From Bacteroidales bacterium (GTDB lineage: Bacteria > Bacteroidota > Bacteroidia > Bacteroidales > UBA932): a stretch of 64,000 nucleotides of DNA. Position numbers and translations under genes: made by a program. This document shows, piece after piece, positions 18,799-28,000 of this stretch (position 1 is the first letter of the stretch; each line of letters begins with the position of its first letter). The notes beneath the pieces were generated by a model that was not told the DNA's origin, made no database searches, and saw only the letters and a program-made list of their open reading frames with translations. The DNA is taken from positions 21,604-85,603 of the forward strand of contig SUYR01000010.1 in NCBI GenBank assembly GCA_015060335.1, in the 5' to 3' direction.

Positions 18799-20100
18799 AT
18801 GAAGAAGATATTGCTTGCAGCCGTCATGGCTATGACTTTATGGGGTTGCGCGGAAGACCGCAGCAGCATTCTGAAGGTATATAACTGGGCAGACTACATC
18901 GACGAGGATCTGCTCGACGAGTTTGAGAAATGGTATTTCGAGCAGACCGGTGAAACTGTGGAGATTATCTACCAGACATTCGACATCAACGAGACCATGC
19001 TTTCCAAGATAGAACTCGGACATGAAGACTACGACGTGGTATGTCCGTCGGAATATATCATTGAGCGCATGCTGATGAATGATCTTCTCCTGCCGATTGA
19101 CAGGGATTTCGGAGAGACACCGGACTACATAGGCAATGTATCCCCATACATTATCGAGAAATTCAATCAGATTGAAGGGCACGGAAAGAACGCCAACGAC
19201 TACTCGGTCGGCTACATGTGGGGCACGGTCGGTATAATCTACAATCCGTTATTCGTCAATCCCGAAGAAGTACATGATTGGGCCGTCCTTCAGAATCCCG
19301 AATATAAGGGAAAGATCCTCATGAAGGATGCTTTCAGGGATGTTTACACATCGCTTCTCATTGCGCTCAACAAAGATGAGATTGATGCCGGTATAAAAGA
19401 CATAAAGACAGTTTCCTTTGATGCTTCCGCAGAATCCATCGCCATGGTTGAAGACTATCTCAACTCTTTCAAGGAATCGCTTGCCGGATGGGAAGCAGAT
19501 TTCGGAAAAGAGCAGATGACAAAGGGGCTCGCATGGATCAATCTGTCATGGAGCGGAGATGCACAATGGGCGATTGATGAGGCTGCTGAAATCGGCGTAG
19601 AACTGGAATACTCTGTTCCCATGACCGGCAGTATCGTCTGGTTTGACGGATGGGTCATTCCGAAATATGCAAAGAATATAAATGCTGCCCGATATTTCAT
19701 CAACTTCATGTGCAAACCGGAAAATGCCCTTAGAAACATGGATGTCATCGGATATGTCAGCACGATAGGGAGTCCGGAAATACTCGAAAGCATGACTGAC
19801 GAGGAAGAATATGAGCCGATAGATGTCAGCTACTTTTTCGGAGAAGAAGCTGACAGTGTGGCCATCAACCCTATACTGTACCCCGACAAGTCCATCATCA
19901 AGCGATGCGGAATGATGCACGACACCGGCACAGAAGATCTCCTGAAAATGTGGTCACGCGTGAAAGGCTCCAATGCATCCGTATGGACATACATCCTTAT
20001 AGTTCTCGTCCTTGGCGGACTGATTCTGGCCGTAATCTACAAATACACTAAGAAAACATACAGAAAGAAGATCAGGCATCATCACAGGAAGAGCAACTGA
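18799..20100 (+). CDS. potD: Polyamine-binding lipoprotein PotD with C-terminal membrane helix
   Basis: A 433-residue binding protein with lipobox L-W-G-C (Cys17). The PotD core shows V-Y-N-W-A-D-Y-I at the start, Y-D-V-V-C-P-S-E-Y, and W-S-G-D-A-Q-W-A, residues of the polyamine site in this family. It is longer than E. coli PotD (348): the last about 40 residues form a hydrophobic helix (394-414) followed by a basic tail rich in Lys, Arg and His. The protein therefore appears anchored at both ends, with the tail in the cytoplasm. The extra helix was probably gained in this lineage; I cannot tell how common it is. The gene follows potC by 17 bp. Confidence 0.9.
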   Translation: MKKILLAAVMAMTLWGCAEDRSSILKVYNWADYIDEDLLDEFEKWYFEQTGETVEIIYQTFDINETMLSKIELGHEDYDVVCPSEYIIERMLMNDLLLPIDRDFGETPDYIGNVSPYIIEKFNQIEGHGKNANDYSVGYMWGTVGIIYNPLFVNPEEVHDWAVLQNPEYKGKILMKDAFRDVYTSLLIALNKDEIDAGIKDIKTVSFDASAESIAMVEDYLNSFKESLAGWEADFGKEQMTKGLAWINLSWSGDAQWAIDEAAEIGVELEYSVPMTGSIVWFDGWVIPKYAKNINAARYFINFMCKPENALRNMDVIGYVSTIGSPEILESMTDEEEYEPIDVSYFFGEEADSVAINPILYPDKSIIKRCGMMHDTGTEDLLKMWSRVKGSNASVWTYILIVLVLGGLILAVIYKYTKKTYRKKIRHHHRKSN

Positions 20101-20104
20101 CAGC

Positions 20105-22132
20105 ATGTTCATATTCGTTAACAAAAACAACATCGATGACTTCAGCACACAGCTGCAGATTTTCGATCAAAACATATTCATCCCGGCATTCCCGGACCCG
20201 AATGAAAGAGAATCTCTTGCTGACGACATCATCCCCCGTATGACAGACAGCGTCAAAGACGGGCCACGCACATATTGCATACTCGCGCTTGATGATATAG
20301 ACGGTCATGTAATCGGTGGTTTGATTGCCGACTGGTACGGTGACTGCGAATCGCTGGAAATCATATACATAGCAGTAAGTCAGGACGAACGCCGGAAAGG
20401 AATCGGACGTTCCCTTCTGGACTTTTCAATAAACAGGATCAAAGAAACTGTACATAAAGAAGACAGGAGCATAAAGCATATTTTCATTGAAGTTGATATT
20501 CCTGAACAGAAACATGCAGACACTCTCTCAGATGAGGTCATAGACTCTGTCGAGCGTATATCAGTGTGGGAAAAATGGGGCGCCAAAAGAATACCAATCA
20601 ATTATACCCAACCTTCACTCAGTGCCGGCAAGACTCCTGTAAGCCATATGATGTTGATGCGTCTTGCCGTTTCAGATGACGACCGGAACAATACTATTCT
20701 GTCAGAAGACCTCAAAAATTTTCTTGAAGCATTCTACAAAGGACTTAACTCTGAAAACAACGGTTCTCTCACGAAAATGATTGAGGATATTGACATGATT
20801 TCAAGAGACGGCTGGATCACACTTGAAAATCTGACAGAATCTCCAAGATCTTATATCTCAGACGCAGTCATAACATCTCACTATCTGATAAAGGACAGGA
20901 TCGGCATCAACTTGCCCGAGACATGCATTGATTTCAACTCATACGAGTGCGACCTGATGAACTATGTCAACCAGAAAAACCGTCCTTTCAAAACCAAGTT
21001 CGTAAAACTTCTGACTGATATACAACTCGTAATGCCGTCCTTCTATAAATACACGTCAGAAGGAGTAACCCATTATTACAAGACACGGGCAAAAAAACTT
21101 CTGGCAGATATATCGGTAAGTATATCATGTCCCCCTGATATGGACAACGTAAATCCTATCGCACATCTGTCTGTCAGACCGTCTTCCGACTCATCATTCA
21201 GTGAGCTCGACATCATCAGACTTATTACCCCTTTCGGAAGCAGACAGGAAAACTATATTCCTGACTCTGACATATATTTCGAAATCAAAGGAAAGCTGAT
21301 GAATAGGGAACAGCTCCTGATGTCTCTGCTCGAGATAAGGGAAGAGGGAAAGATTGTCAATATCGAAGAGGGAGCAAGCCAGTTTGACATCAACAGCATC
21401 AGGCCTTACGACGGGCAGCCAAAATTCGATAAGGAGCTATTCCTTAAATCTATGGTATCCGGAGACATCAAGGCAGACCTCTTCAGCAAGATTATCTGCG
21501 GACTTATTCTAGGCATATTCGACTACGACCGGATGAATTGTGCAGAAGTGGAAGACACGTTCCGCCCGGTAGTAAAGAGCAATAATTCCGCTATCATCCT
21601 CAGCAGAGGTCATATATTCAAGATTGAAGACATGGATGAGGATGACAGCAAAGCACTGAAGAGAGTATCTATCTCTCCCTACCTTCTGATCCCAAGTACT
21701 GCATTAGCATTCAACGGTATTGCTCTGACTGAATGCGAAACACTCATTACAGACATCTTGAACAATAGATTCCGGCTGAATATAACCAAAGTGATCCAGC
21801 AATGTGAGACCGTTCTTGACTTGAAATATCTGGAAAATATTTTCCAATACCAGAGCGAACAGGACATCGTCAACGAAGGCAGGAAACAACGTAGCATGAA
21901 TGACAGATTCATGAAGCTGACTCACCGTATCGACCTTCTCAAAAAGAGGACGCAGAAATCTTCGGACATAATCATCGAAGGCTTTCTCGGTATTCTCGCG
22001 ACCTTCGGCATCATGGAAGTTTTTGCAAATGAAATGAAGTGGACCAGTGTGTTCGTCCTTTTGATTGCCGCTATCTTTGGTATCGAGGCATACCGCTGGT
22101 ATAAGGTCAGGAAAATGATAGACCTGAAGTAA
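20105..22132 (+). CDS. GNAT N-acetyltransferase fused to an unknown domain with two C-terminal membrane helices
   Basis: A 675-residue protein starting 4 bp after potD, so almost surely co-transcribed with the pot genes. Residues about 1-190 form a GNAT domain with the acetyl-CoA loop Q-D-E-R-R-K-G-I-G-R (93-102). Residues about 200-610 match no family I recognise; they are mixed alpha/beta and end in a charged long-helix region (about 570-620). Two hydrophobic helices follow (about 625-641 and 646-667) with a short F-A-N-E-M-K-W loop, a layout like CorA-type channels, though the G-M-N motif is absent. An acetyltransferase beside a polyamine importer suggests acetylation of imported polyamines, as SpeG does, but here on a membrane-tethered protein. 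The function is inferred from context only. Confidence 0.7.
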   Translation: MFIFVNKNNIDDFSTQLQIFDQNIFIPAFPDPNERESLADDIIPRMTDSVKDGPRTYCILALDDIDGHVIGGLIADWYGDCESLEIIYIAVSQDERRKGIGRSLLDFSINRIKETVHKEDRSIKHIFIEVDIPEQKHADTLSDEVIDSVERISVWEKWGAKRIPINYTQPSLSAGKTPVSHMMLMRLAVSDDDRNNTILSEDLKNFLEAFYKGLNSENNGSLTKMIEDIDMISRDGWITLENLTESPRSYISDAVITSHYLIKDRIGINLPETCIDFNSYECDLMNYVNQKNRPFKTKFVKLLTDIQLVMPSFYKYTSEGVTHYYKTRAKKLLADISVSISCPPDMDNVNPIAHLSVRPSSDSSFSELDIIRLITPFGSRQENYIPDSDIYFEIKGKLMNREQLLMSLLEIREEGKIVNIEEGASQFDINSIRPYDGQPKFDKELFLKSMVSGDIKADLFSKIICGLILGIFDYDRMNCAEVEDTFRPVVKSNNSAIILSRGHIFKIEDMDEDDSKALKRVSISPYLLIPSTALAFNGIALTECETLITDILNNRFRLNITKVIQQCETVLDLKYLENIFQYQSEQDIVNEGRKQRSMNDRFMKLTHRIDLLKKRTQKSSDIIIEGFLGILATFGIMEVFANEMKWTSVFVLLIAAIFGIEAYRWYKVRKMIDLK

Positions 22133-22140
22133 TCCTGTCA

Positions 22141-24420
22141 TCAATACGTGAGCTTGACTCCGAAAAAGAATGTCCTCGGGAGGGTCGGGCCGTACATGTA
22201 GCCGGAATCCCGGTCTGCTCCTGAGTCGAAATCCTTCTGGAAAGAATTCAGGATGTTCTGCATGCCGGCATTAAGCTGGAGAGAGAAACTGCGGTACAGC
22301 CTGAAATCGTATGCCGCCTTGAATCCCATGTCCCAGAATGAAGGGGTCTCCACTGTGATATTCTTCTCTATCATGCCCTTATGGTGCTCCACCAGCATCT
22401 TTCCGGTATATGTACCAGAAAGCGCCAGAGTGAGCTGCTTCAACGGATTGTATGAAGCGGTGAAATAACCATACAGGTCGGGAGTTCTGAACATCCTGCG
22501 TGTAGCCTCTACATCATCGCTCCATGATCTGGCTTCCTTATATTTCGAATCCTGAAGCGTGACTCCCATCTGGATCTGAAAAATATTCTTCCATGCAAGC
22601 TTTCCCTCAAGATTTCCGCCGAAGACCCTTGCTCCGGACTCGTTATGCCTTTCCTTTATGAGTATCCCGTCTTCTTCACCAAGCTCCTTCAAGGCAAACA
22701 CGTCATCAAGGTCTGTGAAGAAGCCTTCCAGAAGCACGTTTGCCTGCCAGTTACCCCAGCTGTGATACACGTCGGCTGACAGACTGACGCTCTGGGATTT
22801 CTCGACAGAAAGATCATCGGCAAGCCTGATCATGGACACCGTACCGCCGACATTGTCTATATGAAGGTCCTCATCAAAAGCCTGAGGTGCACGAAAGCCA
22901 TAGGAGTAGCTTGCCCTCAGATTTATATTCTTGGCAGGATTGTATCTCAGATTGGCACGTGGACTGAAAATAAGTCCGTCAATAAGATTGTGCTTGTCCA
23001 GACGACCTCCGATGAGAATACCCCAATGCGCATTCTTCCACTCATTCTGAGCATAAAGGCTGGCAATCCTGACGGTCTGGTCAGTAATCCTGTCGTATCC
23101 CCACATGTTGTCCTTCAGGTAGTCCTCATTATACTCAATACCCACTGTCATGTCGGAAGGCATGAACAGGCATTTTTCCGCCTTGAATATATATTGGGCA
23201 CCCGCCACCCAGGTAAGGTCAAGGGTCTTGCCATATGCATCCGGATCCATACCCGCCCCATAATAACTGTCCCTGTCAATATGCTGCATGGATGCGAATG
23301 CATTAAGCCTGTGCTTCTGATTCTTTGAAAACCAGTCGAACTTCAGGCCACCTGTATTGATCCCGTGCTTTGTCTGCTCGGCAATCATGACTTCATGAGG
23401 CGGCAGGTCCAGCTGATCTCCACCCCTGCGGAACTCCTGAAGATGGTGATACTCTGCAGTTATCTTGGAATATAGACCTGTCTTTACATAACCCCTGAAA
23501 CCAATGGTCTGACCGGAAATTCTCGAAAGTTCCGTAAATCCGTCTCCGTTGGCATCCCAGGGATCCTTTGAAGTATTCTGGCCGAAGACGGCAATGCCAA
23601 GCTTGTTGTCCTCCGACACTATGGAAGCGTTTATGTCCGTGGTATTATGGAATGCACCTGTTCCGGCAATGGATGTCATTGTATGAGATATAGCAGCAGA
23701 ATTCCTCACAGGTTCCTTTGTGATGATATTGATGGTGCCGGCTATGGCGGACGAGCCGAACAGAGCAGACCCGCCTCCCCTCATGACCTCTACCCTGTCG
23801 ATCATATTCGCAGGAAGCTGCTCGATGCCGTAAACTCCAGCCAAAGCGCTGAATACCGGTCTGGAATCTATGAGAATCTGGGTATATTGTCCGTCCAGAC
23901 CATTTATCCTGACCTGCTGGAATCCGCAGTTCTGACAGTTGTTCTCCACACGCACTCCAGGCTGGAATGAAAGTCCCTGAGCCACTGTCGTACTGTTTGT
24001 CTTGTCATATATATCGGTGCCTACCACATTCACAAGAGTAGGAGACATCCTTCTTGTGGTCTCGCTTCTTGTGGCTGAAACTATGACGCCCTCAATCTGT
24101 ACAAGATCTTCCTCAAGAACAAAGTTGACCTCATAATTGCGTCCTTTCCTGATATTGATCTCATGGGTCTGTGTCTTGTAGCCGACCGCCGAGACCTCAA
24201 TCACAAAATCACCCTCAGGAACATGCCTTATTACATAATGGCCGGAATTATCTGTGGCCACACCGATTGTTGTGCCTTTAAGAACGACCACGATATATGG
24301 AAGGTGCTCACCTGTCTGACTGTCAATCACATGGCCGTATATATGCGTATCAGTATTGTTTGCTCCGGCAGACAGCACAATACACAATGCTGCCGCCAAA
24401 GCGGAAAATATTCTTTTCAT
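22141..24420 (-). CDS. TonB-dependent receptor, CirA/FepA-like, with plug CxxC
   Basis: A 759-residue receptor: signal peptide (cleavage near SAGA), CarboxypepD_reg domain (about 27-102), plug with V-S-A-T-R-S-E-T at 114-121, then barrel ending F-F-F-G-V-K-L-T-Y with the aromatic terminus typical of outer-membrane barrels. The plug has the motif N-C-Q-N-C-G-F (Cys162 and Cys165), unusual in this fold. The size and lack of SusD place it with siderophore, heme or metal receptors rather than SusC. It lies 45 bp downstream of the small His-rich protein gene and is probably in one operon with it. A metal or metal-complex ligand is likely; which one is not shown. It converges on the GNAT gene with only 8 bp between stops. 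Confidence 0.88.
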   Translation of the reverse strand: MKRIFSALAAALCIVLSAGANNTDTHIYGHVIDSQTGEHLPYIVVVLKGTTIGVATDNSGHYVIRHVPEGDFVIEVSAVGYKTQTHEINIRKGRNYEVNFVLEEDLVQIEGVIVSATRSETTRRMSPTLVNVVGTDIYDKTNSTTVAQGLSFQPGVRVENNCQNCGFQQVRINGLDGQYTQILIDSRPVFSALAGVYGIEQLPANMIDRVEVMRGGGSALFGSSAIAGTINIITKEPVRNSAAISHTMTSIAGTGAFHNTTDINASIVSEDNKLGIAVFGQNTSKDPWDANGDGFTELSRISGQTIGFRGYVKTGLYSKITAEYHHLQEFRRGGDQLDLPPHEVMIAEQTKHGINTGGLKFDWFSKNQKHRLNAFASMQHIDRDSYYGAGMDPDAYGKTLDLTWVAGAQYIFKAEKCLFMPSDMTVGIEYNEDYLKDNMWGYDRITDQTVRIASLYAQNEWKNAHWGILIGGRLDKHNLIDGLIFSPRANLRYNPAKNINLRASYSYGFRAPQAFDEDLHIDNVGGTVSMIRLADDLSVEKSQSVSLSADVYHSWGNWQANVLLEGFFTDLDDVFALKELGEEDGILIKERHNESGARVFGGNLEGKLAWKNIFQIQMGVTLQDSKYKEARSWSDDVEATRRMFRTPDLYGYFTASYNPLKQLTLALSGTYTGKMLVEHHKGMIEKNITVETPSFWDMGFKAAYDFRLYRSFSLQLNAGMQNILNSFQKDFDSGADRDSGYMYGPTLPRTFFFGVKLTY

Positions 24421-24465
24421 CTTGGAGTTAAATTGTTATTTGAATTGATAATTGCGGATAATGGT

Positions 24466-24801
24466 TCAATCCACAGATGGTGGACCACGCAATGTCATTA
24501 CCGGAAATGCTCCACCTGTAAGCGCAGGTGTTTCATAACCGGAAAACAATTCAGATAACACAAAGAAAGGAGTGAAAGAGAAAATGATTTCCGAAGCGCT
24601 CTCAGACTGAAACTGCGACAGAAGGTCGATTACAGTATATTGAGAATCGCTGTGCTCATGGTCTGAACCTCCTCCCAGATGTGAGTGAAACACAGATGAC
24701 CCGTTCACTATATGCGCATGCGAGAACATGCTGATACCGGAGTAGTAACAGCAGAACAACAGCAGTAGCACAAGGGCCGGATATGTGTTTGCTCTTTTCA
24801 T
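24466..24801 (-). CDS. Small secreted His-rich protein, probable metal handling
   Basis: I place the start at ATG 24801 (MKRANTYPALVLLLLFCC), which gives a normal signal or anchor helix; the longer frame to 25161 runs through the repeat and regulatory region. The 111-residue product has three His pairs just after the hydrophobic segment, S-H-A-H, F-H-S-H and D-H-E-H, and ends in an L-R-G-P-P-S-V-D tail. The tail is a pattern I associate with small proteins upstream of TonB receptors in Bacteroidota; that is recollection. The pairs would suit zinc, copper or nickel binding. It heads the operon with the CxxC receptor. Confidence 0.65.
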   Translation of the reverse strand: MKRANTYPALVLLLLFCCYYSGISMFSHAHIVNGSSVFHSHLGGGSDHEHSDSQYTVIDLLSQFQSESASEIIFSFTPFFVLSELFSGYETPALTGGAFPVMTLRGPPSVD

Positions 24802-24810
24802 AACAGGGAG

Positions 24811-24818
24811 CAAATATA
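24811..24818 (-). promoter_or_regulatory. Possible -7 box for the His-rich protein gene
   Basis: TATATTTG on the minus strand ends 9 bp before the ATG at 24801. This would leave almost no leader, so either the transcript is nearly leaderless or the box is chance. Confidence 0.3.
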
Positions 24819-24884
24819 GTAAAATTTGCAGTCCGGACAGCCGTGAAGGACGATTTCTGTAAAGCCGGCACCCCATCCTCCAGC

Positions 24885-24990
24885 CTGGCAGCCAAACCGC
24901 TGACCAACAGCGCTTTGCAGAAACGCGATTCCCCCGCGCAGGGGAATCGCATATCCACAACATGATCATTATCAGCGAGTTCCGTGACAG
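24885..24990 (+). repeat. Palindromic intergenic repeat, copy 1 (degenerate right arm)
   Basis: The left arm opens CTGGCAGCCAAACCGCTGAC and the core is GCGATTCCCC (24925-24934) paired with GGGGAATCGC (24941-24950). The same order of blocks is found at 54156-54261. Here it lies between the divergent His-rich and HTCS genes; the right arm keeps only TCAGCG-like traces. Confidence 0.65.
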
Positions 24991-25003
24991 AATAAAGAAA
25001 GTA

Positions 25004-25054
25004 TCATTTCCCGACAATGATATCCTGTTTCGCGCCACCCTTGTCGGGAAATGA
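25004..25054. promoter_or_regulatory. 14-bp perfect inverted repeat before the first HTCS gene
   Basis: TCATTTCCCGACAA (25004-25017) and TTGTCGGGAAATGA (25041-25054) are exact reverse complements separated by 23 bp. They sit just upstream of a TATCTTCG box (25065-25072) and 44 bp before the HTCS start. The half-sites are about three and a half helical turns apart, suiting a dimeric activator such as an AraC-type protein; alternatively a hairpin in RNA. Confidence 0.6.
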
Positions 25055-25064
25055 AATAAAAGAC

Positions 25065-25072
25065 TATCTTCG
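25065..25072 (+). promoter_or_regulatory. Possible -7 box for the first HTCS gene
   Basis: TATCTTCG differs from TAnnTTTG at one position and ends 25 bp before the ATG at 25098. It follows directly on the 14-bp inverted repeat, the arrangement expected for an activated promoter. Confidence 0.35.
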
Positions 25073-25097
25073 CATGTCACATAATTACAACACAACC

Positions 25098-28000
25098 ATG
25101 AAGAAACTGAAAGCCGTTGCCGCGCTCTGCCTGATGATTCTGTCGTTGAATTCCGAGGCAAAACAGTTCAAGACAATATCTTCCAGAGAAGGACTGTCGA
25201 ACAACGCCATACTGTCCATGCATCAGGACAACAAGGGGCACCTGTATCTCGGAACAATGGACGGACTGAACATATGGAACGGAAACACCATTGAGATATT
25301 CTCCTCAGCAGACGGGAAAAACATATTCTTCGGCAACAAGATAAGACATATAATACCGGGAAGTGATGAGAAACTGTACCTGCTCACCACCTACGGACTT
25401 GCCGTACTGGACATCCAGACCCGAAACGTCGCATTCTTTGAGAACATGGCGTTCAGCGACATCATGACTGTGACAGAAGACGGAAACATATTTTCTGTAA
25501 ACAACTATAACAAGCTGCAGTATCTGGACACAAAGACCTCTGAATTGAGAACCTTTCCAGGCCCTGTAATAGAAGAAAATGAAGAGTGTCGCAGAATGTT
25601 CATGATGAAGGATGGTAGACTTTGCATCATGACCAGTAACAGCACCTATCTCATATCATTTGACAACGCTCTCTCTCCAGCAATACGAAAAGTAGAAAGC
25701 CTGGCGATCCCATGCCTGTATGTCGCTCCCAGATATGACGACAGCAACTATCTGCTCATCACTGCTGACAGACGGCTGTGCTCGTTCAATATAGAAGACG
25801 GCACCTTGGAAACGAAGGCGGAAATAGACTCACCGTTTCCGGGAAACGATGATGTCACCGGAATAATTCCGACAGACAGCACATATCTGATAGGATTCAG
25901 AGAAAGTGGCGTAAAGATATTGGAAAAGGGGCAGAAACATCTTCTGGATACGGACATCGACTGCCGTGTTCTGAGCATGATTCCAGACAAGAAGCAGCCC
26001 ATAATATGGATAGGTACTGACTGCAATGGTCTTATCCGATGGAGCAGCAGTGCCACAGACATTACATGCATCACATATGATGACCTTCCATATTCCATAA
26101 ACACGCCTGTCAGGAGCATATATCTCGACAACGACGGGGACCTGTGGTTCGGAACAAAGGGAGACGGTCTGTTCAGGATCCGAGATTTCAGGGAGAAGGG
26201 CGAATTTGACATCGACAAGTTCTGCGAAGAGAACAGCAATCTTGTACATAACAGCATCTACACCATTACGGAAAGCAATCACCCGTGGATATGGATCGGA
26301 AGCGACGGAGACGGCCTTAATTACTATTCATATAAGAGCGGCCGGCTTGGAATTGCAAAAGGGAGCATCGGGCTCTCAAACATCCACTGCGTACTTGAAC
26401 AGGACGGAGAGACATTGTGGGTATCAACAGACGGCCAGGGCTGCTACAGATGCCGTTTCACATCGGAAAACGGAGTGCCGGTAATCACAGAAATCAAAAA
26501 GCTGGATTTTACAGAGCCATTCAACCACAAGAGCTCCGTATATTCGATTGCTCAGCAGAATGATTCCATCCTATGGTTCGGAAGCCGAAGAAACGGAGTT
26601 CTGGCGTACAACATAAACACAGAGAAATCGCTTGTGGTACAGTTCCCTACCACTGACGGACTGGCGGCCAACGAAACATTCTATGTGACCAAGGCGGAGG
26701 ACATGCTGTTTGCCACAGGTAACGGTGTAGCTGCCTATTCTCACGAGAAAGACTCTGTATTTTTACTCGATTATGTCCCTAAGAAGGCCACTCACGCAAT
26801 CCTTCCGGACAGAAACGGACACATATGGATAACAACCAATTCCGGCATCATATCTCTGGACGAGGACTTCAACTACCGTGCATCCTTCAACAGATTTTCC
26901 GGTATGGAAGTAATAGAATATTCAGACGGAGCATGCTTCTACGATTTCCCAAGCAATACCATATTCTTCGGAGGCATCAACGGTTTTACTGTCATAAAGG
27001 ACAATGTCCATGACAGGGTAATATTCAATCCGGAACTCAATATAACCAACTTCATCCAGAACAACACCGCCTCACACATCGGACTGAAGATGAAGAACGG
27101 GAAGCTGAAGATACCTTACTCGCAATCAGTATTCGGCATCGAGTTCTCGATTGTCGATAATCTGAATTATCCGGATTACAGATTTCTGTACAAGATAGAC
27201 GGATATGATAAGGATTGGACTGAAAATCAGAACAATATAATCTACTTCCCTCTTCTGGCTCCGGGAAACTACACCCTCAGGATAAAGTACCTCAACCTTG
27301 CCACAGGATATGAAAGCGAGGAAGAATGCCTGCCTATATACATAGTCCCGCCCGTACATAGACGCTGGTGGGCGATAGTCATATACATCCTGCTGGGACT
27401 CTTCGTCATATACAGGATCATAAAACAGTCGCGCGACAGATATGCCGCAATGCAGGAAAAGCTCCGCAAACAGTACAAGAAGGAAATCCTGAAGGTAAAG
27501 AACGACACAATCGATTCCGTTACCGAGGAACTTTCCACACAGACCACGTTCATGTTGGGACTATGCCAGCAGATACGTACCCAGACAGCCAACAGGCCAG
27601 AGGTGGAAGGCAAGGTGAATCTGCTTGAATACAATATCACGAAAATCAACAAGATCCTTCATATCCTGAATGAATATAAAGGCATAACTGCCGAGTCTTC
27701 AGGCGAAGTGGCGCTTGTCCATGTAGGTCATATCGCCAATGAACTGCTGGAGATAATGAAACCGGGCGCAAAGGCGAGAAAGGTGACAATATTCCATAAG
27801 ATAGACATGGACATCATACTTCCCGTCAACAAGCAGGCTTTCTACACCATATTCAATACGCTTACTCAAAAAATCATATCAATCTGCGACGGTAGAAAGG
27901 AGATGCACCTTGACCTGTACAAGAAGAACAATGGAGAGGGCATCTGCATATCCATCACCGCCACTGTAGAAGAGGAAATATATCGTGAGACCATGATGAT

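Noticed and set aside
24802..25161. N-terminal extension of the His-rich protein frame
   Set aside because: It crosses the palindromic repeat and the 14-bp inverted repeat, reads no known domain, and an internal ATG gives a proper signal sequence.
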